Assembly: GCA_029961105.1 (NCBI GenBank)
Contig: JASBVO010000010.1
Location: 62,001 to 126,000 of the forward strand
Length of the DNA: 64,000 nucleotides
Source of the DNA: Micrococcus sp.
GTDB lineage: Bacteria > Actinomycetota > Actinomycetes > Actinomycetales > Micrococcaceae
Reading direction: 5' to 3'
The notes beneath the pieces are model-generated. The model had not been told where the DNA came from. It worked only from the letters and a program-made list of their open reading frames with translations, and did no database searches. Shown one piece after another: positions 53,025 through 61,420 of the stretch (position 1 is its first letter; each line of letters opens with the position of its first letter). A program made the position numbers and the translations under genes.

Positions 53025-55678
53025 GAGACCTCCCAGCGCACCTCGTCCACGGACTTGTCCGGCCGCCAGCCCCGCCAGGACGCCTGGCGCAACCGCCCAC
53101 CGCGGGTGCGCCCGGCCAGGGACACCTCCGCCACCTCGGACGGGCTGACCCACCAGGCGTCCGACCGGTCCTCGGACGGGACGTCGTCCACCGGCGGGGT
53201 GGTGCGGACGAGCCCCCGCAGGCGCTGCTCCACCTCGGCCAGCTGGGCGGCTGAGAAGCCCGTGCCCACGCGGCCGGCGTAGCGCAGTTCCCCGGCGTCG
53301 TCCGGCACCGCGGCCAGGAGGGAGCCGACGCCGCCGGAGCGCCCGCCCTTGCCCTCGCGGACACCGATCACCACGATCTCCTGGTGCTGCTGGAGCTTGA
53401 GCTTGATCCAGGCCGAGCCCCGCCGGCCCGGCAGGTAGGTCGAGCCGGTGCGCTTGGCCACCACGCCCTCCAGCCCCAGCCCGTCGCTGACCCGCTGGGC
53501 CTGGGCGAGGGTGCCGCGGTATCCCGGCGGCACGGCCACCGCCTCCCCCTGCCCGACGGCGGCCTCCAGGATCGCGCGCCGCTCACCGTAGGCGGTGTGC
53601 AGCAGGGACCGACGCCGATGTTCTGGGGCACCGGGCGGGCCGAGCTGGAGGATGTCGAACACGATGAAGCGCAGTTCCCCCGACCCGTCCTGCAACAGCC
53701 CGAAGTCCGGCCGGCCCTGGTCGTCTAGGGCGACCAGTTCGCCGTCGAGCACCGCTCCGCCCCGGTCCGCGGCCTCGCCCTCCAGCAGCCCGGACAGCTC
53801 CCGCAGCGCGGGATAGCGGCCCGTGAGGTCCTGCCCGTTCCGGCTGGCCAGCACCACCCGGTCCCCGCCGACGCCGGCGATCGCCCGCCAGCCGTCCCAC
53901 TTCATCTCGTAGGACCAGTCCTCCCCGTGCGTGAGGTCCGCCGGCCGGCCGGCCGTGGCCAGCATGGGGGCGGGCAGGTCGGCCAGGCCGAACGACGCGG
54001 CTCGGCTCCGCGCCCCCGCCCGCGTCCCTTCCCGCGTCCGCGTCCCTTCCCGCGTCCGAGCCCCGTCCCGCGTCCGAGCCCCCGCCCGGGCGGGGGCCGG
54101 CGCCGTCGTCTCCGCCTGCCGGGCGGACGAAGTGCCGGAACGGGCCGGACCGGCGTCGGGCTGGTCCTTCATCAGGTGGATCAGCCAGTTGTCCTCTCCA
54201 CCCATGCCGGGAGCGTTGATCAGCGCATAGCGCCGCGGCACCCCGCCGAGCCCACCGTCCGGACGGCCGTGCAGGACACCGATGACCTCCTTGCCCTCCC
54301 GCCACTTCTCCGGCTCCCAGGTGCCGGAGTCCCAGATGGTGACCTCCCCGGCCCCGTACTCCCCCCGGGCTATCGTCCCCTCGAAGGTTCCGTACTCCAG
54401 CGGGTGGTCCTCGGTCATCACGGCCAGCCTGTTCTGGTCCGTCTCCAGCGGTGGCCCCTTCGGCACGGCCCAGGACACCAACACCCCGGAGTGCTCCAGC
54501 CGGAAGTCCCAGTGCAGGCGGCGGGCGTGGTGCTCCTGGATCACGAAGCCGGGCCCCTCCCCCTCGCCGAACTCCCGCTCCACGGGGGGCTCGGCCGGGA
54601 CCGGCTCGGCGGTCTTGTCCGGATCCCGCATGGACCGGTACGTGGCCAGCCGGTCGATCGTGGCGGCCGTGCCGCCGTCGTCGGAGCCTGTGCCGCCGCC
54701 GGGGCCTCCGCCACCGTCCCCACCGCCGTCCCCGCCGTCCCTGCCGCCGTCGGAGCCTCCGCCGTCCCCGCTGCCCGGTCCGTCCGGGACCCAGCCGAGC
54801 GGGGCGAGCGGGTCCAGGCCCCCGGCCACCCGCTCCAGGACCTCCTCGAACTCGAGGTGGCGCAGGTCCGGGTCCTCCAGTTCCTCCCAGGTCCGCGGCG
54901 CCGCCACCCAGGGATGCTCGCGGCCGCGCAGCGAATAGGGGCTGACGGTGGTCTTGGCGGCGTTGTTCTGGCTCCAGTCCACGAACACCCTGCCGACGCG
55001 CAGGGAGCGCTTCATCGCCGAGACCACCAGCTCCGGGTGGTCGGCCTCCAGCGCGCGGGCCAGCTCGTGGGCGACCTTGCTGATCGCCTCCGAGTTGTGC
55101 TTGCCGTCCAGCCCCGCGTACAGGTGGATGCCCTTGGAGCCGGAGGTGACGGGGAAGGCCTCCAGGCCCATGTCCGTCAGCAGGTCCCGGCACAGCCGGG
55201 CCACCTCGGCGCACTCGGCCAGGCCGGCGCCCGGTCCGGGGTCCAGGTCCAGCACCAGCCGGTCCGGGTTGCGGGGCCGGCCGTTGCGGCCGAAGCGCCA
55301 CTGCGGGGTGTGCAGTTCCAGGGCCGCGACCTGCGCGAACCAGGCCAGCACGGCCGGCTCATTGGCCAGCGGATAGGTGTTGGTGCGCTCGGAGTGGGTG
55401 ATCCGGCCGGTGGGGATCCACGCCGGGGCGGAGTCCTCGAGGTCCTTGCGGAAGAACATCGTGCCGGGCTTCTCGGCCGTCCCCACGCCGTCCACCCAGC
55501 GCTTGCGGGTGACCGGCCGCTGGGCGACCTGCGGGATGAGCACGTCGGCGACGGCGAGGTAGTAGCGCATCACCTCGGCCTTGGTGGTGCCGGTGGCCGG
55601 GTAGAGGACCTTGTCGAGGCTGGAGACGGAGAGCGATCTCTGCCCCACGGTGTAGGTCTGGCGACCTGTTCGTGCCAT
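53021..55678 (-). CDS. Multifunctional DNA ligase D (polymerase - phosphoesterase - ligase)
   Basis: The 885-residue non-homologous end-joining enzyme has the mycobacterial domain order. The primase/polymerase domain spans about residues 15-290 (DRLVLDLDPGPG with catalytic aspartates, and FPVTSGSKGIHLYAG). The 3'-phosphoesterase spans about 375-500 (FVIQEHHARRLHWDFRLEHSG). The ATP-dependent ligase spans about 580-880 (YEMKWDGWRA with the adenylated lysine, then LDGELVALD). Gly/Asp-rich and Arg/Thr/Gly repeat linkers separate the domains. GGGAGGGG lies 3 nt before ATG 55678. It is divergent from ku with only 44 bp between the starts. Confidence 0.95.
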   Translation of the reverse strand: MARTGRQTYTVGQRSLSVSSLDKVLYPATGTTKAEVMRYYLAVADVLIPQVAQRPVTRKRWVDGVGTAEKPGTMFFRKDLEDSAPAWIPTGRITHSERTNTYPLANEPAVLAWFAQVAALELHTPQWRFGRNGRPRNPDRLVLDLDPGPGAGLAECAEVARLCRDLLTDMGLEAFPVTSGSKGIHLYAGLDGKHNSEAISKVAHELARALEADHPELVVSAMKRSLRVGRVFVDWSQNNAAKTTVSPYSLRGREHPWVAAPRTWEELEDPDLRHLEFEEVLERVAGGLDPLAPLGWVPDGPGSGDGGGSDGGRDGGDGGGDGGGGPGGGTGSDDGGTAATIDRLATYRSMRDPDKTAEPVPAEPPVEREFGEGEGPGFVIQEHHARRLHWDFRLEHSGVLVSWAVPKGPPLETDQNRLAVMTEDHPLEYGTFEGTIARGEYGAGEVTIWDSGTWEPEKWREGKEVIGVLHGRPDGGLGGVPRRYALINAPGMGGEDNWLIHLMKDQPDAGPARSGTSSARQAETTAPAPARAGARTRDGARTREGTRTREGTRAGARSRAASFGLADLPAPMLATAGRPADLTHGEDWSYEMKWDGWRAIAGVGGDRVVLASRNGQDLTGRYPALRELSGLLEGEAADRGGAVLDGELVALDDQGRPDFGLLQDGSGELRFIVFDILQLGPPGAPEHRRRSLLHTAYGERRAILEAAVGQGEAVAVPPGYRGTLAQAQRVSDGLGLEGVVAKRTGSTYLPGRRGSAWIKLKLQQHQEIVVIGVREGKGGRSGGVGSLLAAVPDDAGELRYAGRVGTGFSAAQLAEVEQRLRGLVRTTPPVDDVPSEDRSDAWWVSPSEVAEVSLAGRTRGGRLRQASWRGWRPDKSVDEVRWEVS

Positions 55679-55708
55679 GTACCCCTCCCACGACCCCCCG
55701 ACGGCCGC

Positions 55709-55715
55709 ATATGCT
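55709..55715. promoter_or_regulatory. -10 box of ku in the ligD-ku divergent gap
   Basis: TATGCT (55710-55715) lies 7 nt before ATG 55723. It forms part of the CATATG palindrome (55708-55713), which can serve as AT-rich melting region on either strand of the 44-bp divergent gap. Confidence 0.5.
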
Positions 55716-55722
55716 GACCGCC

Positions 55723-56862
55723 ATGCGAGCCATTTGGTCTGGATCTATCACTTTCGGTCTGGTGAACGTCCCTGTCAAGGCGTACTCCGCCACCACTGAC
55801 CACGACGTGTCCTTCCACCAGGTCCACGATGCCGACGGCGGCCGGATCCGGTACCAGCGGCAGTGCGAGGTGTGTGGGAAGAAGATCGACTACGAGCACA
55901 TCGACAAGGCCTACGACGACGGCGAACAGACCGTGGTGATCAACGACGAGGACTTCGACTCCCTCCCGGAGGCCGCCAATGACGAGATCGAGGTGGTCCA
56001 GTTCGTCCCGGCCGGCCAGGTGGACCCGGTGACGCTGGAGAAGAGCTACTTCCTGGAGCCGCAGGGCAAGTCCCCCAAGTCATACCTGCTGCTGCGCGAG
56101 GCCCTGGAGTCCACCGACCGCACCGCGATCGTCACCTTCGCGCTGCGGCAGAAGACGCGGCTGGGCGTGCTGCGGGTGCAGGAGGACGTGCTGGTGCTGC
56201 AGGCCATGCACTGGGCGGACGAGATCCGGGAGGTCGACTTCCCGGCGACCCGGTCCGGCGCGAGGATCAGCCCCAAGGAGAAGAAGCTGGCCAAGGCGCT
56301 CGTGGACCAGTTCGCCTCCGACTTCACGCCCGAGGAGTTCGAGGACACCTATCAGGTGGAGCTGCGCAAGCTCATCGACGCCAAGCTCGAGCAGGGCGAC
56401 GCCCTGGACACCGAGGCCACCTTCGGGGCGTCCGCGCGCTCCCGCGAGAACGCCGACGAGGACGCCGAGGTCATCGACCTGATGGAGGCGCTCAAGGCCT
56501 CCCTGGACCGCAAGCGCGGCCGGGGCAGGTCCTCGCGTTCCGCCAAGGCTACCCCGGGCACCAGGTCCACTAGGTCCACCAGGACCAGCGCGTCCGGTGG
56601 GTCCGGCGGGTCGGGTGGGTCCGAGAAGGCACGGGCCCCGGCGCGGGCCCGGAAGGCCGGGACCTCGGGGAGCTCCGGGACGTCGACGAGGTCCGCGGCC
56701 TCGGGGCGCAAGGGCGCCTCCGGGAAGACCTCGGCGAAGGGCTCCGCCAAGTCCTCGGCCGCCTCGTCAGCGAAGTCCTCGGAGAAGGCGCCGGCGAAGG
56801 CCTCCGGCCGGTCCACCCGGAAGAAGGCCGGCACCTCGTCCACCCGGCGCAAGAGCGCCTGA
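55723..56862 (+). CDS. Non-homologous end-joining protein Ku
   Basis: The 379-residue Ku homologue begins MRAIWSGSITFGLVNVPVKAY and has CEVCGKKIDYEHIDKAYDDGE and the core FALRQKTRLGVLRVQEDVLVL. The conserved domain ends near residue 260. The remaining 115 residues are Lys/Ser/Ala/Arg-rich (for example KASGRSTRKKAGTSSTRRKSA), a basic tail of the kind that binds DNA in actinobacterial Ku. Ku caps broken ends as a homodimer and recruits LigD. ATG 55723 is leaderless by its -10 box; an upstream in-frame ATG at 55711 overlaps that box. Confidence 0.95.
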   Translation: MRAIWSGSITFGLVNVPVKAYSATTDHDVSFHQVHDADGGRIRYQRQCEVCGKKIDYEHIDKAYDDGEQTVVINDEDFDSLPEAANDEIEVVQFVPAGQVDPVTLEKSYFLEPQGKSPKSYLLLREALESTDRTAIVTFALRQKTRLGVLRVQEDVLVLQAMHWADEIREVDFPATRSGARISPKEKKLAKALVDQFASDFTPEEFEDTYQVELRKLIDAKLEQGDALDTEATFGASARSRENADEDAEVIDLMEALKASLDRKRGRGRSSRSAKATPGTRSTRSTRTSASGGSGGSGGSEKARAPARARKAGTSGSSGTSTRSAASGRKGASGKTSAKGSAKSSAASSAKSSEKAPAKASGRSTRKKAGTSSTRRKSA

Positions 56863-56863
56863 G

Positions 56864-58054
56864 ATGGCGCGGCTCAGGACCGTCTCCCCCGGCACCGGCG
56901 GGTACACCCGGCGCCGCACGGGCAAGGGCTTCACCTACTGGGGCGCGAACGGCCGCCGGATCACCAACGAGGACACGCTCGAGCGGATCCGGGGCCTGGT
57001 GATCCCGCCGGCCTGGAAGCAGGTGTGGATCGCCGCCGAGGAGAACGCGCACATCCAGGCCACCGGCGTGGACGACGCCGGCCGCACCCAGTACCTCTAC
57101 CACCCGCAGTGGCGCGCCGACCGGGACGTCGAGAAGTTCGAGAAGTCGATCTCGTTCGGCCAGACCCTGCCCTCCCTGCGACGGCGCGTCACCCGGGACC
57201 TGCGCGCCGGGGCGCAGGGGCACGACGACGGCGCCGCCGGCTCGCGCATGGCCGGCACCGGCCGCGGGACGGGCGGGAGCACGGCGGGACCGGGTGAGGC
57301 GGACGGGACCGGCCGGCGTCGGGCCCTGGCTGCCGCCGTGCGCCTGATGGACCGCGGTGCCCTGCGCGTGGGCGGGAAGGAGTACTCCGGCCAGCTGGAG
57401 GCCTTCGGCGCCACCACCCTGCAGCGGCGGCATGTGGAGGTCGACGGGACGGAGGTCCACCTGGCGTTCCGGGGCAAGTCCGGCAGCGAGTGGGACCTCA
57501 CCCTGCAGGACGAGGACCTGGCGGAGTTCTTCGCAGGCGTGCCGGCCACGCCACGGACGGCGCCCGCGGTCTGCTACCCGGTGCGCTCGGGCCGGCGCAA
57601 GGAATGGAAGACCATCTCCGCCGAGGCGGTGAACGAGTACCTCAAGGAGATTGCCGGACTCGAGTTCACGGCCAAGGACTTCCGGACCTGGCAAGGCACG
57701 ATGGCCGCCGCCCGGTCCCTGGCGCGGTCTCACCGCGCCGGTGCGACCTCGCCCGAGGCCGTGAAGATCGCCGTGCGGGCCAGCGCCGAACTGCTGCACA
57801 ACACCCCCACCGTGGCCCGGGAGTCCTACATCGATCCCCGGGTGATCGACCTGTTCGAGAAGGGCCGGGTCATGGACCTGAAGCGCCAGCCGGACCGGGC
57901 GCTGCTGGCCCTGCTGACCGGCGTCGGCGGAGCTGACGCGGCTGACGGCGCCGGCGGAACTGACGGGGCCGCCGGTGGAGGGGCCGACGGAGCCGCGAAC
58001 GGACGGGCCGACGGCGCCCGCGGAGCTGACGCGGCTGACGGCGTCGGCGGGTGA
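56864..58054 (+). CDS. DNA topoisomerase IB
   Basis: The 396-residue type IB topoisomerase has GFTYWGANGRRITNEDTLERIRGLVIPPAW at the N-terminal cap, then RRALAAAVRLMDRGALRVGGKEY. The catalytic core ends with VARESYIDPRVIDLF, in which the tyrosine forms the DNA-phosphate link. It relaxes supercoils without ATP. The start lies one base after the ku stop, so the two are almost certainly cotranscribed, linking it to the end-joining locus. The C-terminal 40 residues are Gly/Ala/Asp repeats with no role known to me. Confidence 0.93.
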   Translation: MARLRTVSPGTGGYTRRRTGKGFTYWGANGRRITNEDTLERIRGLVIPPAWKQVWIAAEENAHIQATGVDDAGRTQYLYHPQWRADRDVEKFEKSISFGQTLPSLRRRVTRDLRAGAQGHDDGAAGSRMAGTGRGTGGSTAGPGEADGTGRRRALAAAVRLMDRGALRVGGKEYSGQLEAFGATTLQRRHVEVDGTEVHLAFRGKSGSEWDLTLQDEDLAEFFAGVPATPRTAPAVCYPVRSGRRKEWKTISAEAVNEYLKEIAGLEFTAKDFRTWQGTMAAARSLARSHRAGATSPEAVKIAVRASAELLHNTPTVARESYIDPRVIDLFEKGRVMDLKRQPDRALLALLTGVGGADAADGAGGTDGAAGGGADGAANGRADGARGADAADGVGG

Positions 58055-58080
58055 TCCCCGGCGAGCCCACCGGACACCGC

Positions 58081-58181
58081 CAACGAGAGTGCAGATAACG
58101 AGATTGCAGACAATGTGCCGCATCGCGGCTGATGGACGCGTTGTCTGCATTCTCGTTGGACATCAACTGCAGCCTCGTTGA
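58081..58181. repeat. Four-copy palindromic array after topoisomerase IB
   Basis: Two direct copies of a AACGAGaxTGCAGA-type unit (58081-58097 and 58097-58113) face two inverted copies (58141-58158 and 58163-58181). AACGAGATTGCAGACAA pairs with TTGTCTGCATTCTCGTT with one mismatch, and the outer pair matches less well. The array occupies the gap between the convergent topoisomerase and Rho_N genes and may act as a terminator or protein-binding site. Confidence 0.8.
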
Positions 58182-58186
58182 GCGGC

Positions 58187-58462
58187 TCAGTGGTTGCGCA
58201 GTTTCTCGATCAGTTCGTCCTTGCGCAGGTCCGAATAGCCGGTGATGTCCAGCTCCCTGGCGCGGTCCTTGAGCTCCTCGACGGTCCAGTCCTCGTAGGA
58301 GCCGGACTCTCCGCCGCGCTCGCCCACCTCGGAGCGGCCATCACGGGCGGCCGCATTGGAGATCCGGGCCGCCTTCTCCTTACTGGCGCCGTCCTCGCGG
58401 AGGGCCTCGTACATCTCCGGGTCCTTGAGCTGCGGGGTGTCGTCGTCCTTCTTCTTCGGCAT
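58187..58462 (-). CDS. Small protein with DUF7218 and Rho_N/SAP-like segment
   Basis: The 91-residue protein starts MPKKKDDDTPQLKDPEMYEA. It has PEMYEALREDGASKEKAARISNAAA (the DUF7218-type motif) and ends with a Rho termination factor N-terminal-like helix pair (WTVEELKDRARELDITGYSD, then LRKDELIEKLRNH). That pair is a nucleic-acid-binding fold. Its position next to the end-joining genes is suggestive but no role is known. The 244-bp GC-rich stretch behind it to the nitroreductase end carries hairpins and no gene. Confidence 0.8.
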   Translation of the reverse strand: MPKKKDDDTPQLKDPEMYEALREDGASKEKAARISNAAARDGRSEVGERGGESGSYEDWTVEELKDRARELDITGYSDLRKDELIEKLRNH

Positions 58463-58602
58463 GGCCCCAGTGTAGGCAGCGGTGCAGGCAGCGCCAGGGG
58501 CCGCCGGCATGCCCCTGCGTCACGGCCGGGGCGTGCGCACGGCGTGGTGGCCGAGGCCCGACCCCGGCGTGGTGGCCGCGGGCGTGCAGGCAGCGCCAGT
58601 GG

Positions 58603-58646
58603 CCGCGGCCGTGCCCCGTGCAGGGCGGCCCGGGGCACGGCCGCGG
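58603..58646. terminator. Perfect 15-bp stem hairpin
   Basis: CCGCGGCCGTGCCCC (58603-58617) pairs exactly with GGGGCACGGCCGCGG (58632-58646) around a 14-nt loop, in the gap behind the nitroreductase gene. It may back up the nearer terminator. Confidence 0.55.
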
Positions 58647-58653
58647 GAACACC

Positions 58654-58686
58654 ACGGGCGCGGTCCCCGCAGGGAGCCGCGCCCGT
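58654..58686 (-). terminator. Terminator of the nitroreductase gene
   Basis: The perfect 10-bp stem ACGGGCGCGG with CCGCGCCCGT lies about 20 bp after the minus-strand stop codon at 58707. Confidence 0.65.
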
Positions 58687-58706
58687 CGCCGTCGGGTCTC
58701 AGAAGG

Positions 58707-59348
58707 TCACAGCGCCGTGACGACGTCCTCGAAGGGCAGCCGCGGCAGGCGGTCCCGCCAGGCGTCCTCGGCCGGCTGGCCCATGTTGATGGCCACCAGC
58801 ACGCGGTGCCGGCCGTCCGGGAAGAACTCGCGGGAGAGCGACTCGGCGTCGAAGCCGGTCATGGGGCCGGCCGCCAGCCCCGCCGCCCGGATGCCGATGA
58901 TCGCGTAACCCACCTGCAGGCCGGCGCTGAGCTCGGCAGTGCGGACTCGCCCCTCCTCGTCACCGGCGAACATGTCACGGGCGCCGGGGAAGTGCGGGAA
59001 GGTCCGGGGCAGCTCGTCGTGGAAGTCGAGGTCGGCGGCCAGGAGCGCGGTGGCGGGCGCGGCCGCCGTCTTGGCACGGTTGCCCTCGGCCAGGTGCGGC
59101 AGCAGGCGCTCCCGGGCCTCGGCGGAGCGGACGATGACGACGCGCAGGGGCTGGGCGTTCATGGCCGTGGGCGCCCACTTGACGAGCTCGAAGATCGCGG
59201 CGAGCTGCTCATCGGTGACGGGCTCATCCGTGAAGGCGTTGGCGGTGCGGGCCTCGCGGAACAGCAGGTCCTGCGCGCGCTGGTCGAGCAGGAGCGCGTC
59301 CTGGGTCAGGTCATCAGCAATGGTGGTCATATTCAGTTGAACCGACAT
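58707..59348 (-). CDS. Nitroreductase family protein, RutE (malonic semialdehyde reductase)-like
   Basis: The 213-residue FMN protein has LLFREARTANAFTDEPVTDEQ, then FELVKWAPTAMNAQPLRVVIV (FMN-binding). AGLAAGPMTGFDAESLSREFFPDG follows, a region typical of the RutE/HadB-like group that reduces malonic semialdehyde to 3-hydroxypropionate. No other rut genes are near, so the substrate is uncertain. ATG 59348 is used; ATG 59330 six codons later is an alternative. A terminator hairpin follows. Confidence 0.82.
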   Translation of the reverse strand: MSVQLNMTTIADDLTQDALLLDQRAQDLLFREARTANAFTDEPVTDEQLAAIFELVKWAPTAMNAQPLRVVIVRSAEARERLLPHLAEGNRAKTAAAPATALLAADLDFHDELPRTFPHFPGARDMFAGDEEGRVRTAELSAGLQVGYAIIGIRAAGLAAGPMTGFDAESLSREFFPDGRHRVLVAINMGQPAEDAWRDRLPRLPFEDVVTAL

Positions 59349-59433
59349 GTAATGCCCGCTGTTCCCCGCTTCCCTGTGAGTCCGGACACACCGCGGCGGG
59401 CCGGACGGTGCTGCGGGTCGGACGCCGCCCGGT

Positions 59434-59532
59434 TCAGCGGTCCAGTTGGTCCAGGTGGTCCAGGTGGTCCAGCAGTTTGCGCTCGGCGCTGTCCGCGGTG
59501 CGGGGCCTGTCCGGAGGGCCGGTGAAAGCCAC
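59434..59532 (-). CDS. Small ORF (32 residues) behind the biotin carboxylase
   Basis: GTG 59532 is preceded by a strong ribosome site (GAAGGAGGAG ending 2 nt upstream). The frame reads MAFTGPPDRPRTADSAERKL, then LDHLDHLDQLDR, and stops at 59434. The C-terminus repeats Leu-Asp-His/Gln. I recognise no family. It is probably the last gene of the pxp/carboxylase operon, 88 bp after the carboxylase stop. The strong ribosome site is the main reason to believe it. Confidence 0.45.
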   Translation of the reverse strand: MAFTGPPDRPRTADSAERKLLDHLDHLDQLDR

Positions 59533-59620
59533 GACTCCTCCTTCTCGGATACTGGGGCTTCTCGGATGCCGGGGGCGGTGGCCCAACCGGGGTCAGCGGG
59601 TGACGGGTGCTGGCCGGGAC

Positions 59621-61417
59621 TCAGATGAGGCGCCCGAGCTCCTGCCCCTTGCCGACCCTGTCGGCGGGCTGCAGGTCCGCCCGGGAGAAGGTGCCGGCGT
59701 GGCGGGCCGCCACGGTGGTCTCCATCTTCATGGCCTCCAGCACCACCAGGCCCTGCCCCGCTTCCACGGGCTCGCCGTCCTCGGCCAGCCACTTCACCAG
59801 CGAGCTGTCCATCGGCGCGGTCACGACGCCGTCGGGCGCCGGCCCGGCCTCCGCACCGTCCGCCTCGTCCCCCGCGCCGTCGGGCGTCCGGGCCCCGGTG
59901 CCATCCGCTGTGCCGGTCCCGGCGCCGGCCCCGCCGCTGCGCAGCGCGCGCACCAGGTCCGCCGGCAGGCCCAGCCGCACGGCCTTGCCGTCCAGGGTCA
60001 CGGTCAGCTCGGTGCGCTCGGCGCCCGGGGTGGCCGCCGCCAGGTACGGCGAGGCCTCCAGCTCGGCGGCGAACTCCGTCTCGATCCAGGTCGTGTACAC
60101 GCCCAGTCGCTCCGGGTGGGTGAACGCCTCCTGGCGCAGCACCTCCTGGTGGAACGGGACCACGGTCGGCAGGCCCCGGATGACGAGCTCATCGAGGGCC
60201 GCCCGGGCGCGGCGGATGGCCTGTTGCCGGTCCTCTCCCCAGACGATGAGCTTGGCCAGCAGCGAGTCGTACTCCCCCGGCACGGTCGAGCCTGAGCGCA
60301 CGCCGGTGTCCACGCGGATGCCCGCCCCGGTGGGCGCCTCGAACGCCTCGACCCGGCCGGGTGAGGGCAGGAAGCCCAGCGCCGGGTCCTCCGCGTTGAG
60401 GCGGAACTCGATCGCGTGGCCGCGCGGGGCCGGGTCCTCGGTGATGCCCAAGGGTTCGCCCGCGGCGATCCGGAACTGTTCCCGGACCAGGTCCACTCCG
60501 GTGGTCTCCTCGGTGACGGGATGCTCCACCTGCAGGCGGGTGTTGACCTCGAGGAAGGAGACCAGCCCGTCCGGGGCCACGAGGTACTCCACCGTCCCGG
60601 CGCCGGTGTAGCCGGCCCGGCGGCAGATCTCCTTGGCGGAGGAGTGGATGCGGGCCCGCTGGCCCTCCGTGAGGAACGGTGCGGGGGCCTCCTCCACGAG
60701 CTTCTGGTTCCGGCGCTGCAGCGAACAGTCCCGCGTGCCTACCACCACGACGTTGCCGTGGGCGTCCGCCAGCACCTGCGCCTCGACGTGCCGCGGGCGG
60801 TCCAGGAAGCGCTCCACGAAGCACTCGCCCCGGCCGAAGGCGGTGACCGCCTCGCGGACCGCCGAGTCGAAGGCGTGCTCGACGTCCTCCATCCGCCGCA
60901 CGATCTTCATCCCCCGGCCGCCCCCGCCGAAGGCCGCCTTGATGGCCACGGGCAGCCCGTGCTCCTCGGCGAACGCGCGTACCTCGGCGGCGTCGGCGGC
61001 GGGTCCGTCGGTGCCCGGGACGAGCGGGGCGCCGGCGGCCACGGCGATCCGCCGGGCCGAGACCTTGTCGCCCAGTGCGCGAATGGCCTGCGGCGAGGGG
61101 CCGATCCAGGTCAGTCCGGCGTCGATCACGGCCTGGGCGAAGTCCGCGTTCTCGGACAGGAAGCCGTACCCGGGGTGCACGGCGTCCGCCCCGGAACGCC
61201 CGGCCACGTCCAGCAGCCTGCCGATGTCCAGGTAGGTCTCGGCCGCACTCGTGCCGGGCAGGGCATAGGCCTCGTCGGCCGCGCGCACGTGCAGCGCATC
61301 CGCGTCCGGATCGGAGTAGACGGCCACGGAGGCCAGTCCAGCGTCGGTGCAGGCGCGGGCCACGCGCACGGCGATCTCGCCGCGGTTGGCGATCAGGACC
61401 TTCGTGAGCGTGCTCAT
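59621..61417 (-). CDS. Acyl-CoA/acetyl-CoA carboxylase biotin carboxylase with carrier domain
   Basis: The 598-residue protein has an N-terminal biotin carboxylase ([20 protein letters not shown], the ATP-grasp [14 protein letters not shown], and [18 protein letters not shown]). Near the C-terminus a biotin carrier domain has the biotinylated lysine in [10 protein letters not shown]. The two are joined by an Ala/Gly/Asp-rich linker. No carboxyltransferase gene is in view. Position behind pxpBC suggests an allophanate- or oxoprolinase-linked carboxylation, as in other LamB/YcsF clusters, but a general AccA role is possible. The start is ATG 61417, 3 bp after pxpBC. Confidence 0.9.
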   Translation of the reverse strand: MSTLTKVLIANRGEIAVRVARACTDAGLASVAVYSDPDADALHVRAADEAYALPGTSAAETYLDIGRLLDVAGRSGADAVHPGYGFLSENADFAQAVIDAGLTWIGPSPQAIRALGDKVSARRIAVAAGAPLVPGTDGPAADAAEVRAFAEEHGLPVAIKAAFGGGGRGMKIVRRMEDVEHAFDSAVREAVTAFGRGECFVERFLDRPRHVEAQVLADAHGNVVVVGTRDCSLQRRNQKLVEEAPAPFLTEGQRARIHSSAKEICRRAGYTGAGTVEYLVAPDGLVSFLEVNTRLQVEHPVTEETTGVDLVREQFRIAAGEPLGITEDPAPRGHAIEFRLNAEDPALGFLPSPGRVEAFEAPTGAGIRVDTGVRSGSTVPGEYDSLLAKLIVWGEDRQQAIRRARAALDELVIRGLPTVVPFHQEVLRQEAFTHPERLGVYTTWIETEFAAELEASPYLAAATPGAERTELTVTLDGKAVRLGLPADLVRALRSGGAGAGTGTADGTGARTPDGAGDEADGAEAGPAPDGVVTAPMDSSLVKWLAEDGEPVEAGQGLVVLEAMKMETTVAARHAGTFSRADLQPADRVGKGQELGRLI

Positions 61418-61420
61418 GGG

